A DNA stretch of 64,000 nt, taken from Pseudolysinimonas sp051954455 (lineage in GTDB: Bacteria; Actinomycetota; Actinomycetes; Actinomycetales; Microbacteriaceae). The stretch is from the NCBI RefSeq assembly GCF_051954455.1, contig NZ_JBQCHS010000014.1, positions 50,604-114,603 of the forward strand, read 5' to 3'. The translations under genes were made by a program, and so were the position numbers. Of this stretch, positions 1 through 6,896 are shown piece by piece. The first letter of the stretch is position 1; each line of letters opens with the position of its first letter. The notes under the pieces are model-generated. The model made no database searches. It saw only the letters and a program-made list of their open reading frames with translations, and had not been told where the DNA came from.

Positions 1-1324
1 GCGCCTCGAGCTCCGCCGGGGCGACCTGGTAGCCCTTGTACTTGATCAGCTCCTTGAGCCGGTCGACGATCTGGAAGCTGCCGTCCGGGTTCACCAGCGC
101 GATGTCGCCGGTGTGCAGGAACCCGTCGGCGTCGATGGTGCGCGCCGTCGACTCGGGGTCGTCGAGGTAGCCGAGCATGACGTTCGGCCCCCGCACCCAC
201 AGCTCACCCGGTGCGCTCGGCCCGGTCGGATCGGCCTCGACCTCCTCCCCGGAGTCGACGTCGACGATCTTCGCCTCCTGGTTCGGCAGCAGCAGACCCA
301 CCGACCCGACCGACAGCTCGGCGAGGAGATGGCCGGGGATGACATGCGACACCGGGCTCAGCTCGCTCATGCCGTAGCCCTGCTGCATCGTGATCCCCAG
401 ACGGTCGGCCACCGCGGTGCCGAGCGCCTCGTCGAGCGGCGCCGCGCCCGACATCATGCCGCGCAGGCTGGACAGGTCGTACTGCTCGACCAGCGGGTGC
501 TTCGCGAGGGCGACCGCGACCGGCGGCGCGATGAAGACGAAGGTGATCCGCTGCTCCTGGATCAGCTGCAGGAACTGCGGGAGGTCGAACCGCGGCATCG
601 TGACCAGGGTCGCGCGTCGCTCGAGCGCGATGTTGAGGAGGACCGTCATCCCGTAGATGTGGAAGAACGGCAGGAACGCGAGAACGCGGTCGTCCGCCGT
701 GATGTCGAGGAACCGGGTGCACTGCACGACGTTCGCGACGAGATTCCGGTGGCTGAGCTGCACGCCCTTGGCGAAGCCCGTCGTACCCGACGAGTACGGG
801 ATGGCCGCCACCTGCGTGGCCGGGTCGAAGGTCACCTCCGGCGCGGACCGGCCCTCGCCCAGCATGGCCCGGAGGCCGTCCTCGGCGTCCAGCACCAGCA
901 CGGCGTCGGCCGGGAGGCCCGCCTGTTCGGCGGCCGACCGCGCGGTGTCGGCGATCGGGCCGACGGTCAGCACGAGCTTCGCGTGCGAGGAGCGCAGCTG
1001 CCGCGCCATCTCCTCGGCGGTCGCCAGCACGTTGACGGTCGTCGCGGCGGCTCCGGCGCGGAGGATGCCGTGGAACGCCACGGCGAACGCGGGCGCATTC
1101 GGCGAGTGCAGCGCCACGACCTCGCCGGGCGCGATACCGCGGGCGGCGAGGGCGCCCGCGAACAGGAGGATCTGCTGCCGCAGCTCGCCGTAGCTCGTCT
1201 CCGCGCCGCTCGGTCCATCCACGAGGGCGATCCGCGCCGCGTCCTCGTCGCTCAACCCGCCGAACAGGAAGTCGAAGACGGAACTGCTCGGGATGGTCTC
1301 GTCCGGAAACGGGCTGCGGAACAT
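1..1324 (-). CDS. AMP-binding acyl-CoA synthetase, 4-coumarate--CoA ligase-like (3' end outside window)
   Basis: Activates a carboxylic acid with ATP and loads it onto CoA; the acid cannot be read from sequence. The ATG at 1324 follows AAGGAGATCGA, a strong ribosome binding site. About 441 codons are visible. Motifs are SSGTTGFAKGV near residue 178 (P-loop), YGMSELSP (A5), GDIALVNPDG (A7), and DRLKELIKYKGYQVAPAELE (A8 hinge) just before the window edge. Only the small C-terminal domain with its catalytic lysine is missing, so it is partial because of the window and not broken. The YKGYQV hinge is typical of the 4CL/luciferase-like branch. It is divergent from the acidic-protein operon across 128 bp. 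Confidence 0.93.
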   Translation of the reverse strand, partial: MFRSPFPDETIPSSSVFDFLFGGLSDEDAARIALVDGPSGAETSYGELRQQILLFAGALAARGIAPGEVVALHSPNAPAFAVAFHGILRAGAAATTVNVLATAEEMARQLRSSHAKLVLTVGPIADTARSAAEQAGLPADAVLVLDAEDGLRAMLGEGRSAPEVTFDPATQVAAIPYSSGTTGFAKGVQLSHRNLVANVVQCTRFLDITADDRVLAFLPFFHIYGMTVLLNIALERRATLVTMPRFDLPQFLQLIQEQRITFVFIAPPVAVALAKHPLVEQYDLSSLRGMMSGAAPLDEALGTAVADRLGITMQQGYGMSELSPVSHVIPGHLLAELSVGSVGLLLPNQEAKIVDVDSGEEVEADPTGPSAPGELWVRGPNVMLGYLDDPESTARTIDADGFLHTGDIALVNPDGSFQIVDRLKELIKYKGYQVAPAELEA

Positions 1325-1452
1325 TCGATCTCCTTCGATCGTCGGGTTGTCGTCAGCCTCCCTCACCCTGGAGATTGCCGCAACGGTCGCGTCAAGGGGT
1401 TGAACGGACTGGGAGGGGCGACGACCGTGGGAGGCCACGGAAGGGGACCCCC

Positions 1453-1647
1453 ATGAGCGACATCCCGCACCCCCGCACGCACGACATCGACCTCGCGGCG
1501 GAGCACGACGACATCACCGAGGACGTCGGACCGGACCTCCAGTCCGGCGACGACCTCGACACCGGCGCGATCGTCGGAGGACCCGAGGATCGCGAGAGCC
1601 CGGCCGACGAACTGCCGGACGACGCCGCGGGATCGGAGGCGAGCTGA
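1453..1647 (+). CDS. small acidic protein 1 of 4
   Basis: 64-residue protein beginning MSDIPHPRTHDIDLAAEHDD, dominated by D, E, G and P, with almost no aromatic residues and no predicted membrane segment or domain. I chose the ATG at 1453 because an AAGGGGA stretch precedes it; an in-frame start further upstream would run into the promoter region. The stop overlaps the next start (TGATG), so the two are probably translationally coupled. Likely intrinsically disordered. Function unknown; I recognise only the general class of short acidic actinobacterial proteins. Confidence 0.7.
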   Translation: MSDIPHPRTHDIDLAAEHDDITEDVGPDLQSGDDLDTGAIVGGPEDRESPADELPDDAAGSEAS

Positions 1648-2027
1648 TGACGACCGACGCCATCCCGCCGCAGTTCCCCGACGAGGACCTCCCCGGCCAC
1701 GGTTCCACCATCCCCGCGGAGGACTACCCGTCCAGCCTCGAGCCCGAGTCGATCGACCCCGACTTCCCGTCCTCCCCCGGCGCGCCCGCCGAGCCGACCG
1801 CGTCGGACCCCGATGCACCGTCGATCGACCCGCCGGACCCGGTGATCCCGCTCGAGCCGAGCCCCGGCACGCCTGAGCCCGACCCGACACCGGACGAGCC
1901 GTCCCCGGTGCCGCCGAGCGAGCCGACGGTGCCGCTGGACGACGCCGCGCCGGTCGAGCCGCGGCCCTTCGACGACTCCGACCCCAACCCGCCGACCGAG
2001 TCCTTCTTCGGTCGGTCGAACAACTGA
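1647..2027 (+). CDS. small acidic Pro-rich protein 2 of 4
   Basis: 126 residues, starting at the ATG overlapping the stop of the preceding gene. The centre (about residues 25-105) is a low-complexity run of P, D, E, S and T with repeated xPDP/EPxP patterns. The C-terminus is FFGRSNN, the only hydrophobic or aromatic cluster. No signal peptide or membrane helix. It looks disordered, perhaps with a short C-terminal binding motif. No function can be assigned. An antisense frame of similar length exists but is Ser/Gly-rich and judged a shadow. Confidence 0.65.
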   Translation: MTTDAIPPQFPDEDLPGHGSTIPAEDYPSSLEPESIDPDFPSSPGAPAEPTASDPDAPSIDPPDPVIPLEPSPGTPEPDPTPDEPSPVPPSEPTVPLDDAAPVEPRPFDDSDPNPPTESFFGRSNN

Positions 2028-2035
2028 GGATCGCG

Positions 2036-2221
2036 ATGACCGACGAGAAGGACGACCCGGCCCGCGCCGATTTCGCCGACGCGGCGCGCAGCATCGACGC
2101 CTACGAGGCGCCCGACCGGACCGATGTCGAGCCGGATCGCGGCGCGGACGACGACCTCGGCGCGAGCGGGAACGACGAGCTGACGGACGGCGACGCCGTC
2201 CGCGGAGAGGAGACGCCATGA
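2036..2221 (+). CDS. small acidic protein 3 of 4
   Basis: 61 residues, MTDEKDDPARADFADAARSI..., strongly acidic. GAGGA precedes the ATG at 2036, 8 bases after the previous stop. The N-terminal third could form an amphipathic helix (ADFADAARSIDAYEA); the rest is charged and Gly-rich. The last codons overlap the next gene by 4 bases (ATGA). Unknown function; clearly part of the same four-gene transcription unit. Confidence 0.65.
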   Translation: MTDEKDDPARADFADAARSIDAYEAPDRTDVEPDRGADDDLGASGNDELTDGDAVRGEETP

Positions 2222-2427
2222 GCGACGAGCAGGAGAACACCGAGGGCCTCGCCCCGGACGCCGATCAGCGGTACATCGACGGCGAGCAGCCGGGGGTGCT
2301 CAACACCCTCAGCGAGACGGCGCAGCGCTTCCTCGGCGACTCCGACGCCGATGCTGCCGGCGGACGCGACCTGCCGGGCGACGCGAGCGGCGAGGAGCCG
2401 CCGCAGGACGGCGACCCGGGTCGCTGA
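2218..2427 (+). CDS. small acidic protein 4 of 4
   Basis: 69 residues, MSDEQENTEGLAPDADQRYI..., with ATGA coupling to the preceding gene and a GGAGAGGAG ribosome binding site. It has more structure than its neighbours: the segment LNTLSETAQRFLGD near residues 28-41 would make an amphipathic helix. The tail is D/E/G/P-rich. The gene ends against the stop of the convergent DarT-like gene with no gap, so the operon terminates there. Function unknown. Confidence 0.68.
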   Translation: MSDEQENTEGLAPDADQRYIDGEQPGVLNTLSETAQRFLGDSDADAAGGRDLPGDASGEEPPQDGDPGR

Positions 2428-3189
2428 TCAGCCTCGCTGGAACCACGGCGGGTAGACGGCCACCTTCGGCGCGTGCCCGCCGACCTCGCGCAGGATCGCG
2501 CGCACGCGGTCGCGCATCGGCTCGTGCGGCACGCCGATCAGCGCGATCCCGGTGAAGGGGAACGGGTTCGGGGCGAGCAGCTCCGCGGCCGCGTAGGCGG
2601 GATCGAGCGAGCGCATGCGGCGCAGCTGCTGCGTCCCCTGCTCGATGCCGTGGGCGAAGCGCGTCGCGGGCGCGGCCGCGTCGCCGTCCGCGAGCACGAC
2701 GTCGCCCCCCGCCGACTTCGCATCGGCGACGAGGACGACGAACTCCGTCGGGTTGGCCGCGCGCGCGGCGTCGGACCAGTGGGTGCCGGCGGCGCCGTCG
2801 CGGACCTCCCGCCAGCGATCGGCCTCGGGGCTCAGGTAGAACGCCACGCGATCGGCGACCGTGCCTCCGCTCGCGAGCGGGGCGCTGCGTCGCATCTCAC
2901 GGGCGAGCTTGCTGGAGAGGTCGACCTCCGGCGTCGCGTCGGCGCGCAGGGCGCCGTCGATCGCGACCATCTCGAGGTTGGCGACGTGCGTCACGTGGTA
3001 GATCCGTTGGGCGCTCAGCAGCACCGAGGGAGCCGCCTGCGTCTGGGGCGCTGACCGCGCGCGGCTCGGCGCGGCCGCCCGCGGCGGGCGGGTGGCGGCG
3101 GCACGCGGGGTGCTGCGGGGAGCCGCGACGGTGCGCGGATAGCAGATGTCGCAGAGGCCCTCGTCGAGCCCGTGGATGCATTCGGCCAT
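2428..3189 (-). CDS. DarT-like (DUF4433) DNA ADP-ribosyltransferase family protein, no DarG partner
   Basis: DarT enzymes transfer ADP-ribose from NAD to thymine in single-stranded DNA. The protein (253 aa from the ATG at 3189) has a cysteine-rich start, ECIHGLDEGLCDICYP, then an Ala/Pro/Arg linker to about residue 70. The DarT-like fold follows: IYHVTHVANLEMVAIDGAL (NAD-pocket H-x-T-H-xx-N-L pattern), KLAREMRRSAPL with arginines, VAFYLSPEADRW, and AAELLAPNPFPF carrying a glutamate where the family has its catalytic acid. I prefer ATG 3189 over GTG 3198 because TACGGT lies 7 bases before it. No macrodomain DarG is adjacent; neighbours are an acidic-protein operon and an MFS gene. Activity is inferred from family only. 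Confidence 0.78.
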   Translation of the reverse strand: MAECIHGLDEGLCDICYPRTVAAPRSTPRAAATRPPRAAAPSRARSAPQTQAAPSVLLSAQRIYHVTHVANLEMVAIDGALRADATPEVDLSSKLAREMRRSAPLASGGTVADRVAFYLSPEADRWREVRDGAAGTHWSDAARAANPTEFVVLVADAKSAGGDVVLADGDAAAPATRFAHGIEQGTQQLRRMRSLDPAYAAAELLAPNPFPFTGIALIGVPHEPMRDRVRAILREVGGHAPKVAVYPPWFQRG

Positions 3190-3202
3190 CGGAACCACCG
3201 TA
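3190..3202 (-). promoter_or_regulatory. leaderless-type -10 box of the DarT-like gene
   Basis: On the minus strand TACGGT is followed by 7 bases and then the ATG at 3189, leaving no room for a ribosome binding site. Transcription probably starts at or next to the start codon. Confidence 0.5.
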
Positions 3203-3204
3203 CG

Positions 3205-4416
3205 TCAGGATCGCGCCGGCAGCCGGCGCGCGGCGGAGGCGGCCGCCGCCGCGAAGCCGAGCACGACGACGAGGACCACGACGAGCGGCAGCGTCCACGC
3301 GCCGGTGGCGTCGTGCACCCCGCCGACGACCGTGGGGCCGACCGCGCCGACGACGTAGCCGATGCCCTGCACGGCGCCCGAGCGCGACGCGACCATGGAC
3401 CGGCCTCCCCCGAAGCCGACGATCATGACGATGACGAGCGTGATCCCGGCACCCTGGCCGAGGCCGCCGACCGCGCACCACAGCCACCACAGGTCGGGGT
3501 TCACCAGGAAGCCGACCACGACGACCACCCAGCACGCGGCGCACAGCAGGACGGCCATCGTGACGCCGCCGCGCCGGGCGGCGACCGGCGAGAGCAGCGC
3601 CCCCGCGATCCCGAACACCTGGAACACGGCGGAGATGGCGCCGGAGACCGTGACCGCGTAGCCGTGGTCGACGAGCAGGGTCGGCAGCCAGGCGCTCATG
3701 CCGTAGTACGCGAAGGACTGGGCGCCGAACGCCGCGGCGAGCAGCCAGGTCACCGGGGTCCGGAGCACCGGGCGCGGGAGGTTGTCGGCGGTCGCGATCG
3801 GCGCGGTGAACGCCGGATGCCCGGGCAGCATCGCGGCGCGCACCCCGTGGGTCGCCGCCCACACGGCCAGGGCCACGAGCGCGAACGCACCCCAGACGGC
3901 GATGGCGCCCTGCCATCCGAGGTGCGGCTGCAGCGGCGCGGTCGCGATCGTCACCGTCATCGTGCCGACGTTGATGGAGGCCGTGTAGACGGAGGTCATC
4001 GTCGGCACGCGCGCCGGCGGGTACTCGTGCGAGATGACCACGGGGATGACGACGTTGCCGAACGTGATGAAGAGGCCGAGCAGCGCGGTCCCCACCAGGG
4101 CGGCGCCGAGTCCGCCTGCTGAGCGGACGAGGCACGCGACGACGACGCCCGCGAGGCAGAGCGTGAGCGTGAACTCGGGTCCGAAGCGCCGCGACACCCA
4201 GACCGCGAGCGGCGTGACGACGGCGAACAGCAGCACCGGGATCGTGGTGAGCAGCCCGACGACGCCGGCGCCGACCTGCAGGTCGTGGGCGATGGTCCGG
4301 GCGACGGGGGCGACCGCGACGATCGGCGCGCGGACGCTCGCGGCCGAGAAGACGATCGCGATCGTGAGGAGGACGAGGCCCCCGCGACGGAACGGGGCGG
4401 CGGGCGCGGTCGTCAT
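3205..4416 (-). CDS. MFS transporter, CynX/NimT type
   Basis: 403-residue inner-membrane carrier with about 12 hydrophobic helices and no signal peptide. The N-terminal SAASVRAPIVAVAPVARTIAHDL and the paired-half layout with a central loop near residues 195-215 are characteristic of the CynX/NimT branch, whose members handle cyanate, nitroimidazole or unknown small molecules. The ATG at 4416 is preceded by GGGAGGG; an upstream in-frame extension runs through the TetR gene and is not credible. It lies 13 bp after tetR on the same strand, so the regulator and carrier are probably co-transcribed. Substrate unknown. Confidence 0.9.
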   Translation of the reverse strand: MTTAPAAPFRRGGLVLLTIAIVFSAASVRAPIVAVAPVARTIAHDLQVGAGVVGLLTTIPVLLFAVVTPLAVWVSRRFGPEFTLTLCLAGVVVACLVRSAGGLGAALVGTALLGLFITFGNVVIPVVISHEYPPARVPTMTSVYTASINVGTMTVTIATAPLQPHLGWQGAIAVWGAFALVALAVWAATHGVRAAMLPGHPAFTAPIATADNLPRPVLRTPVTWLLAAAFGAQSFAYYGMSAWLPTLLVDHGYAVTVSGAISAVFQVFGIAGALLSPVAARRGGVTMAVLLCAACWVVVVVGFLVNPDLWWLWCAVGGLGQGAGITLVIVMIVGFGGGRSMVASRSGAVQGIGYVVGAVGPTVVGGVHDATGAWTLPLVVVLVVVLGFAAAAASAARRLPARS

Positions 4417-4429
4417 CCCTCCCAGTCTC

Positions 4430-4972
4430 TCAGGAGGCGACGACCCCTCTGACCAGGAGGTCCATGAGCCGCGCCGCGCGCGCCTCGTCGTCGGCGGTCG
4501 CGATCGTGATGCCGAGCAGGGCCGCGATGAGATCGTCGGCGTCGGCGTCGCGGCGGAAGCTTCCGTCGGCCGCTCCGGCGTCGAGGATGCGCCGCACGCC
4601 GTCGGCGAGGCGGGCCCGCGTCGCCGCGATGCGCTCGTCCCCGCGGACCACCGAGCGGAGCGCGTCGCCCATCGCCCGCTTGCCTGCCATCCGCTCGGCG
4701 AACCGGTCCATCCAGGCGCGCAGCGCGGAGGGCGGCGAGAGCGTGGCGGCGAGCTCCTCCGCGGCGTCCGCGACGCGCGCGAGCTCGTCCTCGTAGACGG
4801 CCGCCGCGAGGGCCTCCGCGTTCGGGAAGTGCCGGTACAGCGTGCCGACGCCCACGCCGGCCATGCGCGCCACCGTCTCCGGGCCGTGCGGCAGGCGCGG
4901 ATCGGCGAACACGCGCTTGGCGGCGTCGAGGATTCGCGCCCGGTTGCGGACGGCGTCGGCGCGCTCGGCCAA
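4430..4972 (-). CDS. TetR/AcrR family transcriptional regulator
   Basis: 180 residues. The N-terminal helix-turn-helix is RARILDAAKRVF...TVARMAGVGVGTLYRHFPN (about 11-50), followed by an all-helical ligand-binding domain. The start is TTG at 4972, chosen because no ATG or GTG lies in frame upstream and AAGGA sits 9 bases before it. That ribosome binding site falls inside a palindrome, which suggests autorepression. It is divergent from an aldo/keto reductase gene and upstream of the MFS gene, so it likely controls both directions. Inducer unknown. Confidence 0.92.
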   Translation of the reverse strand: MAERADAVRNRARILDAAKRVFADPRLPHGPETVARMAGVGVGTLYRHFPNAEALAAAVYEDELARVADAAEELAATLSPPSALRAWMDRFAERMAGKRAMGDALRSVVRGDERIAATRARLADGVRRILDAGAADGSFRRDADADDLIAALLGITIATADDEARAARLMDLLVRGVVAS

Positions 4973-5027
4973 AGCGGAAGTCCTTCCGTTTTCAATGCTA
5001 CGGTCGAAATGGAACTGATTCCGTTTC
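4971..5027. promoter_or_regulatory. paired TetR operator-like palindromes between tetR and the aldo/keto reductase gene
   Basis: Two dyads follow one rule, (C/T)GGAA-N4-TTCCG with A-rich left and T-rich right flanks: CGGAAgtccTTCCG at 4975-4988 and TGGAActgaTTCCG at 5010-5023. Their centres are 35 bp apart. The first covers the tetR ribosome binding site. The second is about 22 bp before the reductase start. The arrangement fits dual control by the adjacent TetR protein. Confidence 0.72.
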
Positions 5028-5045
5028 TACCAGAAGGAGCCCGCC

Positions 5046-5933
5046 GTGTCCCTGTCCCCCGTCTTCCCCCTCGCCGGCCGTGACGTCCCGCGCATCGGCT
5101 ACGGCGCCATGCAACTCCGTGAGGCCGACCCCGCCGCCGCGGTCGATCTCCTCCGTGAGGCGATCGATCTCGGCGTGCGTCACCTCGACACGGCCGAGTT
5201 CTACACCGGTGTGAACGAGCTGATCCGCGCCGCGCTGCACCCCTACGCCGACGACCTGGTCCTGGCCACCAAGGTCGGCGCCATCGAGACCCCCGACGGC
5301 GATCTCCGGGCCGCGCAGAAGCCTGCCGAGATCCGCGCCCAGGTGGAGGCGAACCTGCGCTCGCTCGGCGTCGACCGGCTCGGCCTCGTCTACCTGCGGC
5401 GGGCCGACCGCGCTCCCGGCATCCTCGCGACCGGCGACCAGGTGGTGCCGATCGACGACCAGCTCGCCGAGCTCGCAGCCCTCCGCGACGAGGGCGCGAT
5501 CACGGGGATCGGGCTGTCGACCGTGTCGGTCGATCAGCTCCGCGAGGCCCTGCCCGTCGGCATCGCCGCGGTGCAGAACGCCTACAACCTCGCTGCGCGG
5601 GAGGACGAGCCGTCGCTCGAGCTCGCGGCCGAGCACGGCGTCGCGTGGGTGCCGTTCTTCCCGCTCGGGAGCGCATTCGAGGTCGGGCCCAACGTGCCGG
5701 ACGCGCACCGGCGCCTCATGTCGGTCACCGCGCTGCCCGAGGTGACGACCGCGGCGGCGCAGCTCGGTGCGACGCCCTCGCAAGTGGCACTCGCCTGGCT
5801 GCTGCAGCACCGCGAGAACGTGCTGCTCATTCCCGGGACGCGCACGTCGACGCACCTGCGCGAGAACCTCGCGGCGGGCGGGCTGGAACTCCCGGCGGAC
5901 GTGGTGGCCGCGCTCGACGCCGTCGCCGGGTGA
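5046..5933 (+). CDS. aldo/keto reductase
   Basis: 295-residue cytosolic NADPH-dependent oxidoreductase with a TIM-barrel fold. GTG start with AGAAGGAG 7 bases upstream. Visible catalytic residues are the Asp and Tyr in HLDTAEFYTG (about 45-54) and the Lys in LATKVG (about 77). The usual active-site His position reads LVYLRR, so His is replaced by Arg, as in a recognised actinobacterial AKR branch with a VNLRR-type motif. The C-terminal NADP-binding region PGTRTSTHLRENL is present. It overlaps the VOC gene by 4 bases (GTGA). The upstream palindromes suggest TetR control. Substrate unknown. Confidence 0.92.
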   Translation: MSLSPVFPLAGRDVPRIGYGAMQLREADPAAAVDLLREAIDLGVRHLDTAEFYTGVNELIRAALHPYADDLVLATKVGAIETPDGDLRAAQKPAEIRAQVEANLRSLGVDRLGLVYLRRADRAPGILATGDQVVPIDDQLAELAALRDEGAITGIGLSTVSVDQLREALPVGIAAVQNAYNLAAREDEPSLELAAEHGVAWVPFFPLGSAFEVGPNVPDAHRRLMSVTALPEVTTAAAQLGATPSQVALAWLLQHRENVLLIPGTRTSTHLRENLAAGGLELPADVVAALDAVAG

Positions 5934-6277
5934 CCCGCGACTTCTACGCGAGCATCGGCTGGAACATCGACTTCGACCAGTCGCCCTCCGACGAGATCCG
6001 CTTCGTGCAGATCACGCCGCCGGGCTCCGCCTGCTCGATCGCATTCGGACGCGGGCTCGTCGAGGCCGAGCCGGGATCACTCCGCGGGGTCCAGCTCGTG
6101 GTGCGCGACGCCGATGCCGCGCTCGCGATGCTGCGGGGGAAGGGCGTCGATGCGGAGGACGTTCAGGAGCTGGCTTGGGGTCGCTTCGTGACCTTCCGCG
6201 ATCCCGACGGCAACACCTTCACCCTGCAGGAGCTGCCCGAGTGGTCGCAGGGGTTCGCGAACCGGCCGGAGAACTAG
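5930..6277 (+). CDS. VOC family (glyoxalase-like) protein, N-terminally short
   Basis: 115 residues, starting at a GTG overlapping the reductase stop by 4 bases. The sequence opens at RDFYASIGWNIDFDQ, which in VOC proteins normally comes 15-20 residues after the start, so the first beta strand with its usual first metal ligand is missing. The rest is intact: VQITPPGSACSIAFG, SLRGVQLVVRDADAALAML, and FRDPDGNTFTLQELP with a glutamine-glutamate pair near the last metal-ligand position. The upstream sequence in this frame is the antisense-like reading of the reductase gene. It may be a truncated gene or use an unconventional start. Function beyond the fold is unknown. Confidence 0.72.
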   Translation: MTRDFYASIGWNIDFDQSPSDEIRFVQITPPGSACSIAFGRGLVEAEPGSLRGVQLVVRDADAALAMLRGKGVDAEDVQELAWGRFVTFRDPDGNTFTLQELPEWSQGFANRPEN

Positions 6278-6322
6278 TCAGGGAGGCCGCTGCGACCGGC
6301 AGCGACGTCCAGCCGGCGGACG

Positions 6323-6334
6323 TAGCCTGGGCGC
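6323..6334 (+). promoter_or_regulatory. leaderless-type -10 box of the PadR gene
   Basis: TAGCCT at 6323-6328, then 6 bases, then ATG at 6335. No ribosome binding site. Confidence 0.55.
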
Positions 6335-6892
6335 ATGCGCACGTCATCCTCCGGCTTCGAGCTGCCCGAGTTCGATCTCCGCCGCGCCGTCGACGGGATC
6401 CGCGAGGCGTTCACGCCGCGGGAGGCGGACGGGTCCGCGCCGGATGTGCGCGCCGCCATCCTGCTCGAGCTGGCGACGGAACCGATGCACGGCTATCAGC
6501 TGATCCGCGCGATCGAGATGCGCTCGGCCGGCACGTGGTCGCCGATGCCGGGGCAGGTGTACCCGACCCTGCAATTGCTCGCCGACGAGGGGCTGGCGAC
6601 GGCGACGCAGGACGGCGAGCGCAAGGTGTGGTCGCTGACCGACGCCGGGCGCGCGGCCGCGTCCGCGCACACCCGGACCGCGGGCGACGGGGCCACCGGC
6701 CCAGCGGCCGCATCGACGCGAGCGCGCGGATTCGACCGCGAGCGCGACCTCGCTCTGCCGAGGGCGGGCGCGCGACTCGCACAGGCGGTCGGCGGCTTCG
6801 GGCCGGGCGCCTCCGACGAGCAGCGGCGCCGCGCGGTCGAGGTCATCGACGAGGCGCGTCGCAAGCTCCACGCGATCCTCGCCGAGGACTGA
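6335..6892 (+). CDS. PadR family transcriptional regulator
   Basis: 185 residues. A winged-helix PadR domain spans about residues 45-105: VRAAILLELATEPMHGYQLIRAIE, then GQVYPTLQLLADEGLATATQDGERKVWSLTDAG. This is followed by a variable linker and a C-terminal helix RRRAVEVIDEARRKLHAIL, the usual dimerisation arm. PadR proteins repress nearby transport or stress genes. Here the gene is 4 bp upstream of an ABC1/UbiB kinase gene, so co-transcription is likely but the target is unclear. Confidence 0.93.
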   Translation: MRTSSSGFELPEFDLRRAVDGIREAFTPREADGSAPDVRAAILLELATEPMHGYQLIRAIEMRSAGTWSPMPGQVYPTLQLLADEGLATATQDGERKVWSLTDAGRAAASAHTRTAGDGATGPAAASTRARGFDRERDLALPRAGARLAQAVGGFGPGASDEQRRRAVEVIDEARRKLHAILAED

Positions 6893-6896
6893 CCGG

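Noticed and set aside
113..1456. 447-codon plus-strand frame over the acyl-CoA ligase
   Set aside because: Shadow of the ligase, which has full ANL motifs and a strong ribosome binding site.
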